Shown: positions 25,645-33,255 of the stretch, in pieces | Layout of the letters: each line of letters starts with the position of its first letter | How positions within the stretch are numbered: the first letter of the stretch is position 1 | From: Quatrionicoccus australiensis | Lineage (GTDB): Bacteria; Pseudomonadota; Gammaproteobacteria; Burkholderiales; Rhodocyclaceae | Assembly (NCBI RefSeq): GCF_020510425.1 | Contig: NZ_JAHBAH010000002.1 | Location: 81,711 to 145,710, forward strand | Direction: 5' to 3' | Length of the DNA: 64,000 nt | Position numbers and translations under genes: made by a program | The notes under the pieces: model-generated | Database searches by the model: none | Told to the model about the DNA's origin: nothing | Seen by the model: only the letters and a program-made list of their open reading frames with translations

Positions 25645-27558
25645 TCAAAAACGCAAAATGAATTCGCCGCGCAGGGTGCGCGGTTCGCCATGCCAGAAGA
25701 AGCCGCTGACGTAGTCGCGGTCGAAGACGTTGTCCAGCGCCAGCGTCGCTTCCCAGCCTTTGGCCCGCCAACTGGTGGCCAGGTCGAGCACGTCGTAGGC
25801 CGCCTTTTTCCAGCGGTAGCCCTGGCTATCGACCACGGTATTCGCTTCGTCGGTGTAGGCGCTGCCGACCAGGCGCCATTTGGCGCGGGCGGAAAATCCT
25901 GCGGTCGACGCGTAATTCAGGACAAAATTTGCCTTGTGCCGGGGCATGTCCGGCAGCGCGTTGCCGACCAGTTGCGGCGCCGACTGGTCGCGGACGATAC
26001 GGGTCCGGGTGTAGGTGTAATTGGCGTTGAGCTGCCAACGCTCGGCCAGCGGCTGCGACCAGTGCGTTTCCAGCCCGTACGCCCGCACCTCGCCGACGTT
26101 TTGCGCCTGCTGCACCACCGGCGAACCGTAATCGAGGATGCGCACGGCGATCTTGTCCTGCCAGCGCGTCGCAAACAGGGTGATGCCGCCGTTGCCGCCG
26201 GCCAAGTTGCCGAGCAGGGCGAGGTCGGCGGTGGTCGAGCGCTCCGGCTTCAAGGCCGGGTTGGCCAGCGTCACCGAGCCGGCGCTGACAAAGCCGTTGT
26301 ACAACTGCGTCGCCTGCGGCGGCGAAAAGCCGCTGCCCAGGCTGCCGCGCAGGCGGGTGGCTTCGCCCAGCGGCCAGGAAAGGGCAATCTTCGGGCTGGT
26401 CGCCGCCTTGACCACACCGCCGCCCAGCGTCTCCTGCCAGGGCGGGCCGGCATCGACCACGCGTGATGACACGTAGCGTTGCCAGTCACGGCGCAGGCCC
26501 AGTTCCAGACGACCGGCGCCGAGCGGCATTTCACCGGCAGCGAACAGCGCCTCCTTGCGGATCAGCGAATCGGCCTGCGTGCGCAAAGCGCGGCTGGCGT
26601 AATCGCTGGCGCTGAATTGTTCCGACAGTTCGATCAGGCTGCCGCCCAGCCGCCCCTGCCAGCCGCCGTCCTGCCAAACCAGCGCCGCCGAGGCCTCGCG
26701 CTGGCGGGAATTCTGGGTCAGCCACTGGTCCGCCGCCAGGCCGGCGGCGTCGATACCGCTACCGCGATCCCGCACCCCGGCCGTGGCGTAACGATCTTCG
26801 CCCAAGGCGGCCTCCAGAGACCAGCGTTCGTTCACCTTCCAGGAAAACTGGCTGCGGGCAGTATCGGTTTGCCAGTCGAAGGCCCAGTTCGGGCGCCCGA
26901 AAAAGGAACGGTTGTCCGAGTGCTTGAGGTTCAACGAACTGGCAAAATCGCTGCCGTTCCAGGCCAGCTTGCCGTCCACGGAAGTGCCTCGGCCATGCTC
27001 GTCGGCCACTGTGATCTGGTAGGGAAAAGGCGAGCACGGCACGGTGCGGAAACCCTTGTCCTCGCGGCTTTCCGCCAGCAGCGCCCAGGCCAGCTCGGCG
27101 CGTTCGCCGCTGCCGCCCACCCGGGTATAGCTGCCGCCACGGGAATCCAGCCCCTGCGTCAGGTTGACCGCAGGATTCTGCCGACCGCCGGCCGGCCGCG
27201 TCGTCACCGCAATCGCCCCGCCCATCGCCTCGGCGCCGAAACGCGCCGACGCCGCGCCGCGCAACACTTCGATGCGCTCCACCTGCTCCGGGCGCAAGGC
27301 AGACAACTCGCTGACGGAAGAAACGAAGCCATCGACCACCACGGCAATGCCGCGCACCCCGCGCATGCTGATGACGCTGTTGTTCTCGTCCAGCCCGACT
27401 CGCCGCTTCAGCATCTCCAGCAAGCTGGCCGGCTTCTCGCGGGCGATGTCGGCGGCGGTGATAACCGAGACGTCGGTTTCAGCCGTGTTTTCGCCCTGCG
27501 CCAGCACACTCGCCGGCAAGCTCGCCAGCAGAAAAACCAAGCACCAGCTCCGCCGCAT
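25645..27558 (-). CDS. TonB-dependent outer-membrane receptor (no STN domain)
   Basis: 637 residues. The start at 27558 overlaps the permease stop (TGATG) and begins a signal peptide MRRSWCLVFLLASLPASVLAQ. A plug domain follows (about 35-150: ISMRGVRGIAVVVDGFV, VERIEVLRGAASARFGAEAMGGAIAV), then a 22-strand-type barrel ending GEFILRF with a terminal Phe. Without an STN domain it is a transporter rather than a signal transducer. It is translationally coupled to the ABC exporter, so its likely ligand is the peptide of this operon, perhaps loaded with a metal. Confidence 0.9.
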   Translation of the reverse strand: MRRSWCLVFLLASLPASVLAQGENTAETDVSVITAADIAREKPASLLEMLKRRVGLDENNSVISMRGVRGIAVVVDGFVSSVSELSALRPEQVERIEVLRGAASARFGAEAMGGAIAVTTRPAGGRQNPAVNLTQGLDSRGGSYTRVGGSGERAELAWALLAESREDKGFRTVPCSPFPYQITVADEHGRGTSVDGKLAWNGSDFASSLNLKHSDNRSFFGRPNWAFDWQTDTARSQFSWKVNERWSLEAALGEDRYATAGVRDRGSGIDAAGLAADQWLTQNSRQREASAALVWQDGGWQGRLGGSLIELSEQFSASDYASRALRTQADSLIRKEALFAAGEMPLGAGRLELGLRRDWQRYVSSRVVDAGPPWQETLGGGVVKAATSPKIALSWPLGEATRLRGSLGSGFSPPQATQLYNGFVSAGSVTLANPALKPERSTTADLALLGNLAGGNGGITLFATRWQDKIAVRILDYGSPVVQQAQNVGEVRAYGLETHWSQPLAERWQLNANYTYTRTRIVRDQSAPQLVGNALPDMPRHKANFVLNYASTAGFSARAKWRLVGSAYTDEANTVVDSQGYRWKKAAYDVLDLATSWRAKGWEATLALDNVFDRDYVSGFFWHGEPRTLRGEFILRF

Positions 27559-28319
27559 CACCAGGTGAAATTCCGCAGGCGACGCGCCGCCACCCAATCG
27601 GCCAGCGGCACGAGAAGCAGTGTGGTCGCCGCCAGTCCCGCCGCCACCCAGTGGGTCGGCAGACTGCCGCCACCGGTCGCATAGGCCGCCCGCAGCCCCT
27701 CGCTGAGATAGGTGGTCGGCAAGAGCAGCGCCACGCTGTCGAAAGGCGGAATCAGCATGGCGAAGGAGTAGAAGGTACAGCCGAAAAAAGTCATCGGCAT
27801 CATCAGCAGGGAAAAAATGTCCTGCCCCTGTTTTGGCGTGGCCGGTGCCAGCAACACCACCACCGCCAGCAACGAAAATAGCAGCGAGCCGAAAAAGCAG
27901 AAATAGGCGATCAGCAACCAGTTTTCCGGGACGATGCCGAGGATGATCCAGATCAGGCCGACCGCCACGGCGGCGCTGGCCATGCCGTAGAGCGTGCCGC
28001 TGGCGAGCAGGGCCAGCAACAGCGCGCGCACGCCGACCGGAGACAGCAGCCAGGCTTCCATGGTCCGGAAGTAAAAGCCGGACAGGATGGAACTGCCGAC
28101 CACCAGATACGGCGCGCTCATCAGCGAAATCGCCACCACCCCCGGCGCCATCACCGCTGCATAGTTGCCGGAATTTCCTGCCGGCAGCATGCGGCCCACG
28201 ACATAGCCGAACACGAAGAGATAGATCGCCGGTTGCAGCACCATGCGCGTGAAGCTGACCCGCAACGAGCGGCACTCGACAGCGAAATTGCGGGCCAGCA
28301 TGGCCCAGACAAAACTCAT
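27558..28319 (-). CDS. ABC-2 type transporter permease
   Basis: 253 residues with six predicted membrane helices and the ABC-2 layout (SFTRMVLQPAIYLFVFGYVVG at the start; MMPMTFFGCTFYSFAML late). NodJ/DrrB-like exporters have this size. It overlaps the ATPase stop by 4 bases and the receptor start by 1 base, so the genes are coupled. It is the probable inner-membrane exporter of the modified peptide. Confidence 0.88.
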   Translation of the reverse strand: MSFVWAMLARNFAVECRSLRVSFTRMVLQPAIYLFVFGYVVGRMLPAGNSGNYAAVMAPGVVAISLMSAPYLVVGSSILSGFYFRTMEAWLLSPVGVRALLLALLASGTLYGMASAAVAVGLIWIILGIVPENWLLIAYFCFFGSLLFSLLAVVVLLAPATPKQGQDIFSLLMMPMTFFGCTFYSFAMLIPPFDSVALLLPTTYLSEGLRAAYATGGGSLPTHWVAAGLAATTLLLVPLADWVAARRLRNFTW

Positions 28320-29053
28320 CGCCCATCCTCCGCGCCCGCCGCTTCCTGAAACAAGGCTTCCAGGCCGCCATTCAGCCCGGTCGCCAACGCCGTCGGCGTA
28401 TCGCAGGCGACAATCCGGCCCCGGCGCAGCAACGCCACCCGGTCACACAGGCGCTCCGCCTCTTCCATGTGGTGGGTAGACAGGAAAACCGTGCCGCCGC
28501 CATCGCGAAAGTCGCGGATATGCCGCCAGATGCTCGCCCGGATTTCCGGGTCTAGACCGCTGGTCGGCTCATCCAGCACCAGCAAGCGCGGCGAGGTGAG
28601 GAAGGCCTTGGCCAGCATCACCTTGCGCTTGGTGCCGCCGGACAGGTGCATGATTTCCGCAGCGGCCTTGTCGGTGAGGCCGAGTTGCTCCAGCCAGTGA
28701 CCGACCCGCGTCGTGATGTCAGCCCGGCGCAGGCCGAAATAACGGCAATGGAAAACCAGGTTAGCACGCACATCCAGATCCACGTCGAGGTTGTTCTCCT
28801 GGGGTACCACGCCCAACTGGCGTTTGATCGTTTCCGGCTGCTCGCCGGGATCCAGCCCCAGCACGCGCACCATCCCCCGGCTCGGCCGCATCAGGCTGGC
28901 CAGAATCTTGATGAGCGTGGTTTTTCCGGCGCCGTTGGCGCCAAGCAAGCCGAATACTTCCCCCGCTTGCACTTGCAACGACAAACCGTCGAGCGCGTGC
29001 TGCCCATTGGGATAGACGACCCCCAGATTGTCGACAACGATAGCGGGTGACAT
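28316..29053 (-). CDS. ABC transporter ATP-binding protein (ABC-2/NodI-like)
   Basis: 245 residues from ATG at 29053. Walker A GANGAGKTT, signature LSGGTKRKV, Walker B LLVLDEPTSGLDP and the H-loop STHHMEEAERLCD are all intact. The signature with KRK is typical of ATPases paired with ABC-2 permeases for drug, polysaccharide or peptide export. It starts 2 bp after the third radical-SAM gene and overlaps the permease. Confidence 0.92.
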   Translation of the reverse strand: MSPAIVVDNLGVVYPNGQHALDGLSLQVQAGEVFGLLGANGAGKTTLIKILASLMRPSRGMVRVLGLDPGEQPETIKRQLGVVPQENNLDVDLDVRANLVFHCRYFGLRRADITTRVGHWLEQLGLTDKAAAEIMHLSGGTKRKVMLAKAFLTSPRLLVLDEPTSGLDPEIRASIWRHIRDFRDGGGTVFLSTHHMEEAERLCDRVALLRRGRIVACDTPTALATGLNGGLEALFQEAAGAEDGR

Positions 29054-29055
29054 TC

Positions 29056-30174
29056 CTACTCCACCCCGATGGCCCTGCGCAGACGACCGGCCTGCTCGAC
29101 ATCGGCCATGCCTTGCGCCAAATCCGGCGCCAGCGCCCGGAAAGTGGCGTGTATTCGCCCGCAGTAATCCGCCGCCGGCAGCTCGATATTGCCGTTCGCC
29201 AGGGAGGCCTCGGCATAACACTGCCCGCCGCAGACGCCCCGCACCGCACACGCCTGGCAACGCGGCCGGCCCGCCGTGGTCGCCGCGGCAAAACGGGCAA
29301 CGATGCGGCGCGAACGCGCATCGGGATAGTCATCGACATGGCCCATGGCCAATTCATCGACCCCGACAAAATGTTCGCACGGGTAGAGCATGCCGTCGGC
29401 AGCCAGGGCCAGGATGCCGCCCCCGGCCAGGCATGGACGCTCCGCATCTTCACCAGCCACCGTGTGAACGGCCAGACGCAGGGCATGCTCGCAAGCCGTC
29501 GACGTTTCGCCGGCCAGCAGCGCCCGCAGGCCGCGCCGGTTGAGTTCGACCATGACGCGGCTCAGTTGCTGCCGCTCGACCACCGACCAGTGCACACCCT
29601 GGGCCGGCAACACACGCACCGACTGGGCGCCGAGCGTGGACAGAAAAGCGACCGTTCCCACCACCTGCCCGACATTGGCCGGCGTCACCGTGGCCCGCAG
29701 GGCAAACGGGATGCGCCGTTGCCGAAGCTGTTCGAGATTGTCCAGAATAACCGGGAATGCCGGCCGACCATCGCGGAACACCCGCCCGCTGTTCGCCACG
29801 GCATCGCCATCGAGACTGATCGCCAGGTAAGCGATGTGCCTTTCGATGAAATCGAGCATCGCTTCATCGAGCAGCGTTCCGTTGGTGGTCAGGGCAAAGG
29901 ACAGCCCGCGCCCGCTTTCGGCCGCGAGGCGGCTGGCGTGGCGAACGGTTTCCTCTAGCAAGGGGAAATTGAGCAGCGGCTCGCCGCCGAAGAAGGACAG
30001 GGTCAGCCGTTCGCCGGCCAAGGGCAGCAGGCGCTCCAGGCCTCGCCGCATGATGGCCTCCGGCATATGGCGTTCCGCCTGGCCGAAGCCGCCTCCGGCG
30101 GCGTAACAGTAGGTGCAGGCCAGATTGCATTCCTGGGCCACCACCAGATAGAGATTGCGCAACACTTCAGACAT
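29056..30174 (-). CDS. Radical SAM/SPASM peptide-modifying enzyme (third of cluster)
   Basis: 372 residues. The radical-SAM cluster motif CNLACTYC is at 16-23, close to the start, so it lacks the N-terminal extension of its two neighbours. FFGGEPLLNFPL binds SAM. The SPASM end has CQACAVRGVCGGQCYAEA plus an upstream YPCEHFVG, giving cysteines for auxiliary clusters. It overlaps the previous gene by 8 bp. It probably makes thioether, C-C or epimerisation changes in the Cys-rich peptide at 33026. The exact chemistry cannot be read from sequence. Confidence 0.88.
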   Translation of the reverse strand: MSEVLRNLYLVVAQECNLACTYCYAAGGGFGQAERHMPEAIMRRGLERLLPLAGERLTLSFFGGEPLLNFPLLEETVRHASRLAAESGRGLSFALTTNGTLLDEAMLDFIERHIAYLAISLDGDAVANSGRVFRDGRPAFPVILDNLEQLRQRRIPFALRATVTPANVGQVVGTVAFLSTLGAQSVRVLPAQGVHWSVVERQQLSRVMVELNRRGLRALLAGETSTACEHALRLAVHTVAGEDAERPCLAGGGILALAADGMLYPCEHFVGVDELAMGHVDDYPDARSRRIVARFAAATTAGRPRCQACAVRGVCGGQCYAEASLANGNIELPAADYCGRIHATFRALAPDLAQGMADVEQAGRLRRAIGVE

Positions 30175-31531
30175 GGGAAGGCGGCGGCGCGCCGATCATG
30201 CCGCGCACCTTGCGCAACAACACTTGCGCCTGCTCAGGCCGTCCCACGGTGTCGACAAAGGCCACCAGCACCTTCTCGGCCACGGCCTTGAAAACAGCGC
30301 AATGGCCGCGATCCGGCTGGCGGACGGAACCGCTCTGGAACCAGGCATTGGCATAACAGCCGCCACCACACAGGTAACGCGCCCAGCACCGCTGACAGCC
30401 GTCGACCGAACGCAGATCAAGGCCGGCGAAATCTTCGTGCAGGCGCTGGAAATCCGGACTGGCCGGATCGTCCACCCGTCCCATGGCAAACGCCGACTGA
30501 CCGGCCAAGCCATGGCAGGCATAGATAGCCCCATCGGCCATCACCGCCAGGTCGCGCCCGATGTTGCAGTGGCGCAGCAGGCGCCGCTTGGTCAGCAGGC
30601 CGGCGACGATCTGGAAGGTGTATTCGTGCCAGGGTTCGGCGGCTTCGTCGAGGTCGGCCAGGTCCGCCGCAGCGTTCCCGGCCTGCATCGCCACGTAACG
30701 CTCGAACACCTCGCCGGCCAGCGCCCAATCGGCCTCTGCCGGCCCGAAAGCCGGGGTAAGGGCGGCATTGTCGGCTCCCAGGCTGCGCAGGTAGGCGAGG
30801 GATTCCTGATAATGGCCCCCCCCCTGGGCGGTCAGCGTTCCCTTGACAGTAACCCGCAAGCCGGTGTTTTCCTTGAGCAAACGAATCGTCGCCACCGCCC
30901 GGTCGTGAACGCTGTGTTCGCCCTTTTCTGCATGGCGATGCCGGTCATTGACCGCCTTGATGCCGTCCAGACTCACCGTCACCGCCACGAAATGACGATC
31001 CAGCAAGGCCAGTATCTCGCGGTTCATGACCGTGCCGTTGGTGGTCAGGCTGAAGTCGATGCGAATATCCCGTTCCCGCCGCAAACGTTCGGCGTAGTCG
31101 ACCAGGGGTTCGATCAGGCCGACGTTCAGCAGGGGTTCGCCGCCATACAGCGCAATGGCATAGAGCACGCCCGGTCGCCAGAAGAAGCGGTCAATCGCCG
31201 CCTTGGCGGTGGCGAAGGACATCATGGCCAACGGCGCCACCGCCCGCCCGCGCTGGTTGTAGCAATATGTGCAAGCCAGATTGCAATCGTGGGCGGTGTA
31301 CAAACACAGGCTGCGCACCTCGCCTTCATCACCTCCAACGGGCGGCAGATCGGCTTTCCCCCTGCCCGCCTCCGCCGCGAGCATGGCAGCCGCCTCCGGT
31401 GGCACCTCGCCATGCCCGGCCAGCCAGGATTTCAGGCGTTCGCCGATGCCTTGCGGCACGGCATAGAACTTGCCACTCTCGGGAAAATAGACGATGCCGG
31501 CCTCGACGATGACATGGCAATCAGGCGCCAT
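30167..31531 (-). CDS. Radical SAM/SPASM peptide-modifying enzyme (second of cluster)
   Basis: 454 residues from ATG at 31531, which overlaps the previous gene by 11 bp. Residues 1-60 (MAPDCHVIVEAGIVYFPESGKFYAV) look like a peptide-binding front domain. The 4Fe-4S motif CNLACTYC is at 83-90, followed by LYGGEPLLNVGL and SLDGIKAVND. The SPASM region reads YACHGLAGQ ... CQRCWARYLCGGGCYANAW. The long tail may place further cluster ligands. It is one of three non-identical maturases serving one precursor, which suggests several distinct modifications. Confidence 0.9.
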   Translation of the reverse strand: MAPDCHVIVEAGIVYFPESGKFYAVPQGIGERLKSWLAGHGEVPPEAAAMLAAEAGRGKADLPPVGGDEGEVRSLCLYTAHDCNLACTYCYNQRGRAVAPLAMMSFATAKAAIDRFFWRPGVLYAIALYGGEPLLNVGLIEPLVDYAERLRRERDIRIDFSLTTNGTVMNREILALLDRHFVAVTVSLDGIKAVNDRHRHAEKGEHSVHDRAVATIRLLKENTGLRVTVKGTLTAQGGGHYQESLAYLRSLGADNAALTPAFGPAEADWALAGEVFERYVAMQAGNAAADLADLDEAAEPWHEYTFQIVAGLLTKRRLLRHCNIGRDLAVMADGAIYACHGLAGQSAFAMGRVDDPASPDFQRLHEDFAGLDLRSVDGCQRCWARYLCGGGCYANAWFQSGSVRQPDRGHCAVFKAVAEKVLVAFVDTVGRPEQAQVLLRKVRGMIGAPPPSHV

Positions 31532-32957
31532 GCACTTCGCCCTGCGCCCGGCTATCCGCTGCACCACCACGGATCGCATTGCCCAACCGAGTGACCAGTT
31601 TGCTGCGCTGTTCCGGTTGCTCCATCAAGGCCACCAGATCGGGCAGCAGTTCCTCGACGACGGTCTTGATGTATTGGCAATGGCGCGCTACCGGTGGCGA
31701 GATACTGCCATGCTCGGAGAATGAGAACTTGGCGCATGAACCGCCGCACAGGTAGCGCGCCCAGCAGTCGCGACAGCCCTCGCGATTGTCCACCGTGGCA
31801 TCTATGAACTGTTGGCGGATGCCCTGGTAACGTTCGCTGGACTTCAGTTCGGGATCGCTGACGTTGCCCATATTGAAATCCTCCAGGCCGACGAAGCGGT
31901 GGCAAGGATAGACATCCCCCTCAGCCGTCACCGCCAGCAGGTTGGTCCCGGCATTGCAGTGATAGTAGGCATGGCGGCGGGAAACAAAGTAATAGAGGAT
32001 GTAGAAGGGATACTCGAAAGCCACCGGCGCTTCGCCATCCATGATGCTGGCGAGACCGCGTCGGTTGATGTCCACAACCTGTTTCAGGAAACGCTGGTAG
32101 TCGGCATCGCCGATATAAAGCGGGCCATCCTTGGGCGCGTCGACATCGACAATGCCGATACCGCCAGGATTGAAGCTTTCCATATGCTGATAAATTTCAC
32201 CCACCTGATCGCAGCCGGCGCGAGTAACGATGGAGCGGAAGGACCAGCCAAAAGGCGCATCCTTGGTCAGCTTGCGGATATTTTCCTCGGCCAGGTCGTA
32301 GACGCTGTCGCCAGACTTGGCCACCCTTTGAGCGTCGTTCAGTGCTTTCGGGCCATCCAGACTGAAGGTGACATCGCTGATGTGTTCCCGGAAAAAAGCA
32401 TCAATTTTCGGGTTGTACAGGGTGCCGTTGGTGACGATACAGAGATTGATATCCGCCTTGCCCTCGTCACGGTAGCTCCGCACCAGCTCAGCGGTCTTCT
32501 CCATCAACGGAAAATTCATCAGGGGTTCGCCGCCGAAAAAAGTGACAAAGTGCTTGCCTTCTCCTCCCGAGAAAAACTGCTCGAAGGTGCGGTTCATCAC
32601 CGTTTCGCTCATGCGGCCACGCTTGCCGTATTCGCCTTCGTTGCCGTAACAATAGGCACACTTCAGATTGCATTCCTGACAAACGAAAAGATAGGCGCCA
32701 ATTACCTTGTCGGTAATGTCCTCCGGCGAACGTACCGATTGCGCCGGTTTGGCGCGCTCCATGTAACGGTCGGCAAACTGGTTAACCTCCTCCCAGCGCG
32801 TTGCTTCGCTATCGCCATCGAGTGTTCGCGCCACTTCCACTTTGCGCAGCACACCGTAGGTTTCGGCATCAATGGAAAACAGCGCCACCGGCAGCGTCAG
32901 AAAGAGAAAATGGCGATCATCTTTCCGAAAGACATGAAAATTCTTTTTTTCGAGCAT
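31521..32957 (-). CDS. Radical SAM/SPASM peptide-modifying enzyme (first of cluster)
   Basis: 478 residues. An N-terminal domain of about 85 residues (MLEKKNFHVFRKDDRHFLFLTLP ...) precedes CNLKCAYC at 96-103, with an extra C93. Then come TFFGGEPLMNFPLME and FSLDGPKALND, and a SPASM tail with YPCHRFVGLEDFNMGN ... CRDCWARYLCGGSCAKF. It is the first enzyme after the precursor gene (68 bp gap with a leaky terminator between). SPASM enzymes with such fronts usually bind the leader peptide and form sulfur-to-carbon or carbon-carbon links. Confidence 0.9.
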   Translation of the reverse strand: MLEKKNFHVFRKDDRHFLFLTLPVALFSIDAETYGVLRKVEVARTLDGDSEATRWEEVNQFADRYMERAKPAQSVRSPEDITDKVIGAYLFVCQECNLKCAYCYGNEGEYGKRGRMSETVMNRTFEQFFSGGEGKHFVTFFGGEPLMNFPLMEKTAELVRSYRDEGKADINLCIVTNGTLYNPKIDAFFREHISDVTFSLDGPKALNDAQRVAKSGDSVYDLAEENIRKLTKDAPFGWSFRSIVTRAGCDQVGEIYQHMESFNPGGIGIVDVDAPKDGPLYIGDADYQRFLKQVVDINRRGLASIMDGEAPVAFEYPFYILYYFVSRRHAYYHCNAGTNLLAVTAEGDVYPCHRFVGLEDFNMGNVSDPELKSSERYQGIRQQFIDATVDNREGCRDCWARYLCGGSCAKFSFSEHGSISPPVARHCQYIKTVVEELLPDLVALMEQPEQRSKLVTRLGNAIRGGAADSRAQGEVHGA

Positions 32958-33007
32958 GGTTTTTCCAAGAGGGAAGCCCGGCCACGGGCGGTTTCGTTAA
33001 TGGTTGG

Positions 33008-33032
33008 AAAAAAAGCCGGCGCTGTTCAGCGC
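33008..33032 (-). terminator. Attenuator-like hairpin overlapping the precursor stop
   Basis: On the minus strand GCGCTG-AA-CAGCGC (33019-33032), then CGGC and seven Ts. The precursor stop codon TGA lies inside the loop. Partial termination here would give far more precursor mRNA than enzyme mRNA, as is usual in peptide clusters. The gap between stem and T tract is a little long. Confidence 0.6.
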
Positions 33033-33151
33033 ATGGCCCCGCACTTGCACATCATCCCGCCTTGCGTGCCGCAGCAAGCCATGGCGGTCATTACTTCAAA
33101 TGCTTCATTACAGCCTTCCAGAGTCTCAAAACTAATTTCCTTGATTTCCAT
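33026..33151 (-). CDS. Cys/Met-rich precursor peptide of a radical-SAM RiPP
   Basis: 41 residues, too short for most gene callers. AAGGAG sits 8 bases before the ATG. A charged leader (MEIKEISFETLEGCNEAFEV) is followed by a core ACCGTQGGMMCKCGAMR with four cysteines and three methionines; the leader has one more Cys. It lies directly upstream of three SPASM radical-SAM genes and an ABC-2 exporter and downstream of a TonB receptor. This is the classic position and size of a ribosomally made, modified peptide. Soft-metal ligands (Cys, Met) hint at copper or similar metal binding. I recognise no named family. Confidence 0.8.
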   Translation of the reverse strand: MEIKEISFETLEGCNEAFEVMTAMACCGTQGGMMCKCGAMR

Positions 33152-33203
33152 GTGAATCTCCTTGAAGAGTTTTTGCGCGTGGCCAGGCTAAACAGGTCAG
33201 GTA

Positions 33204-33235
33204 TGCCGCGAACGGCGCAAGAAGCGGTCGCGGCA
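33204..33235. other. Hairpin between the TonB receptor and precursor genes
   Basis: TGCCGCGA ... TCGCGGCA forms an 8-bp stem with a 16-base loop, no T tract. It could stabilise the precursor mRNA or act as a processing point. Confidence 0.4.
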
Positions 33236-33255
33236 CCTTTTGCAGATCAGGCTTG

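Noticed and set aside
27559..28371. N-terminal extension of the second TonB receptor giving a 908-residue protein
   Set aside because: It overlaps the ABC permease in another frame, while a signal peptide starts at 27558 in a TGATG overlap.
31532..31579. Upstream start for the second radical-SAM enzyme
   Set aside because: The added residues (MRSVVVQRIAGRRAKC) look non-coding and overlap the previous gene more deeply; ATG 31531 gives a normal short overlap.
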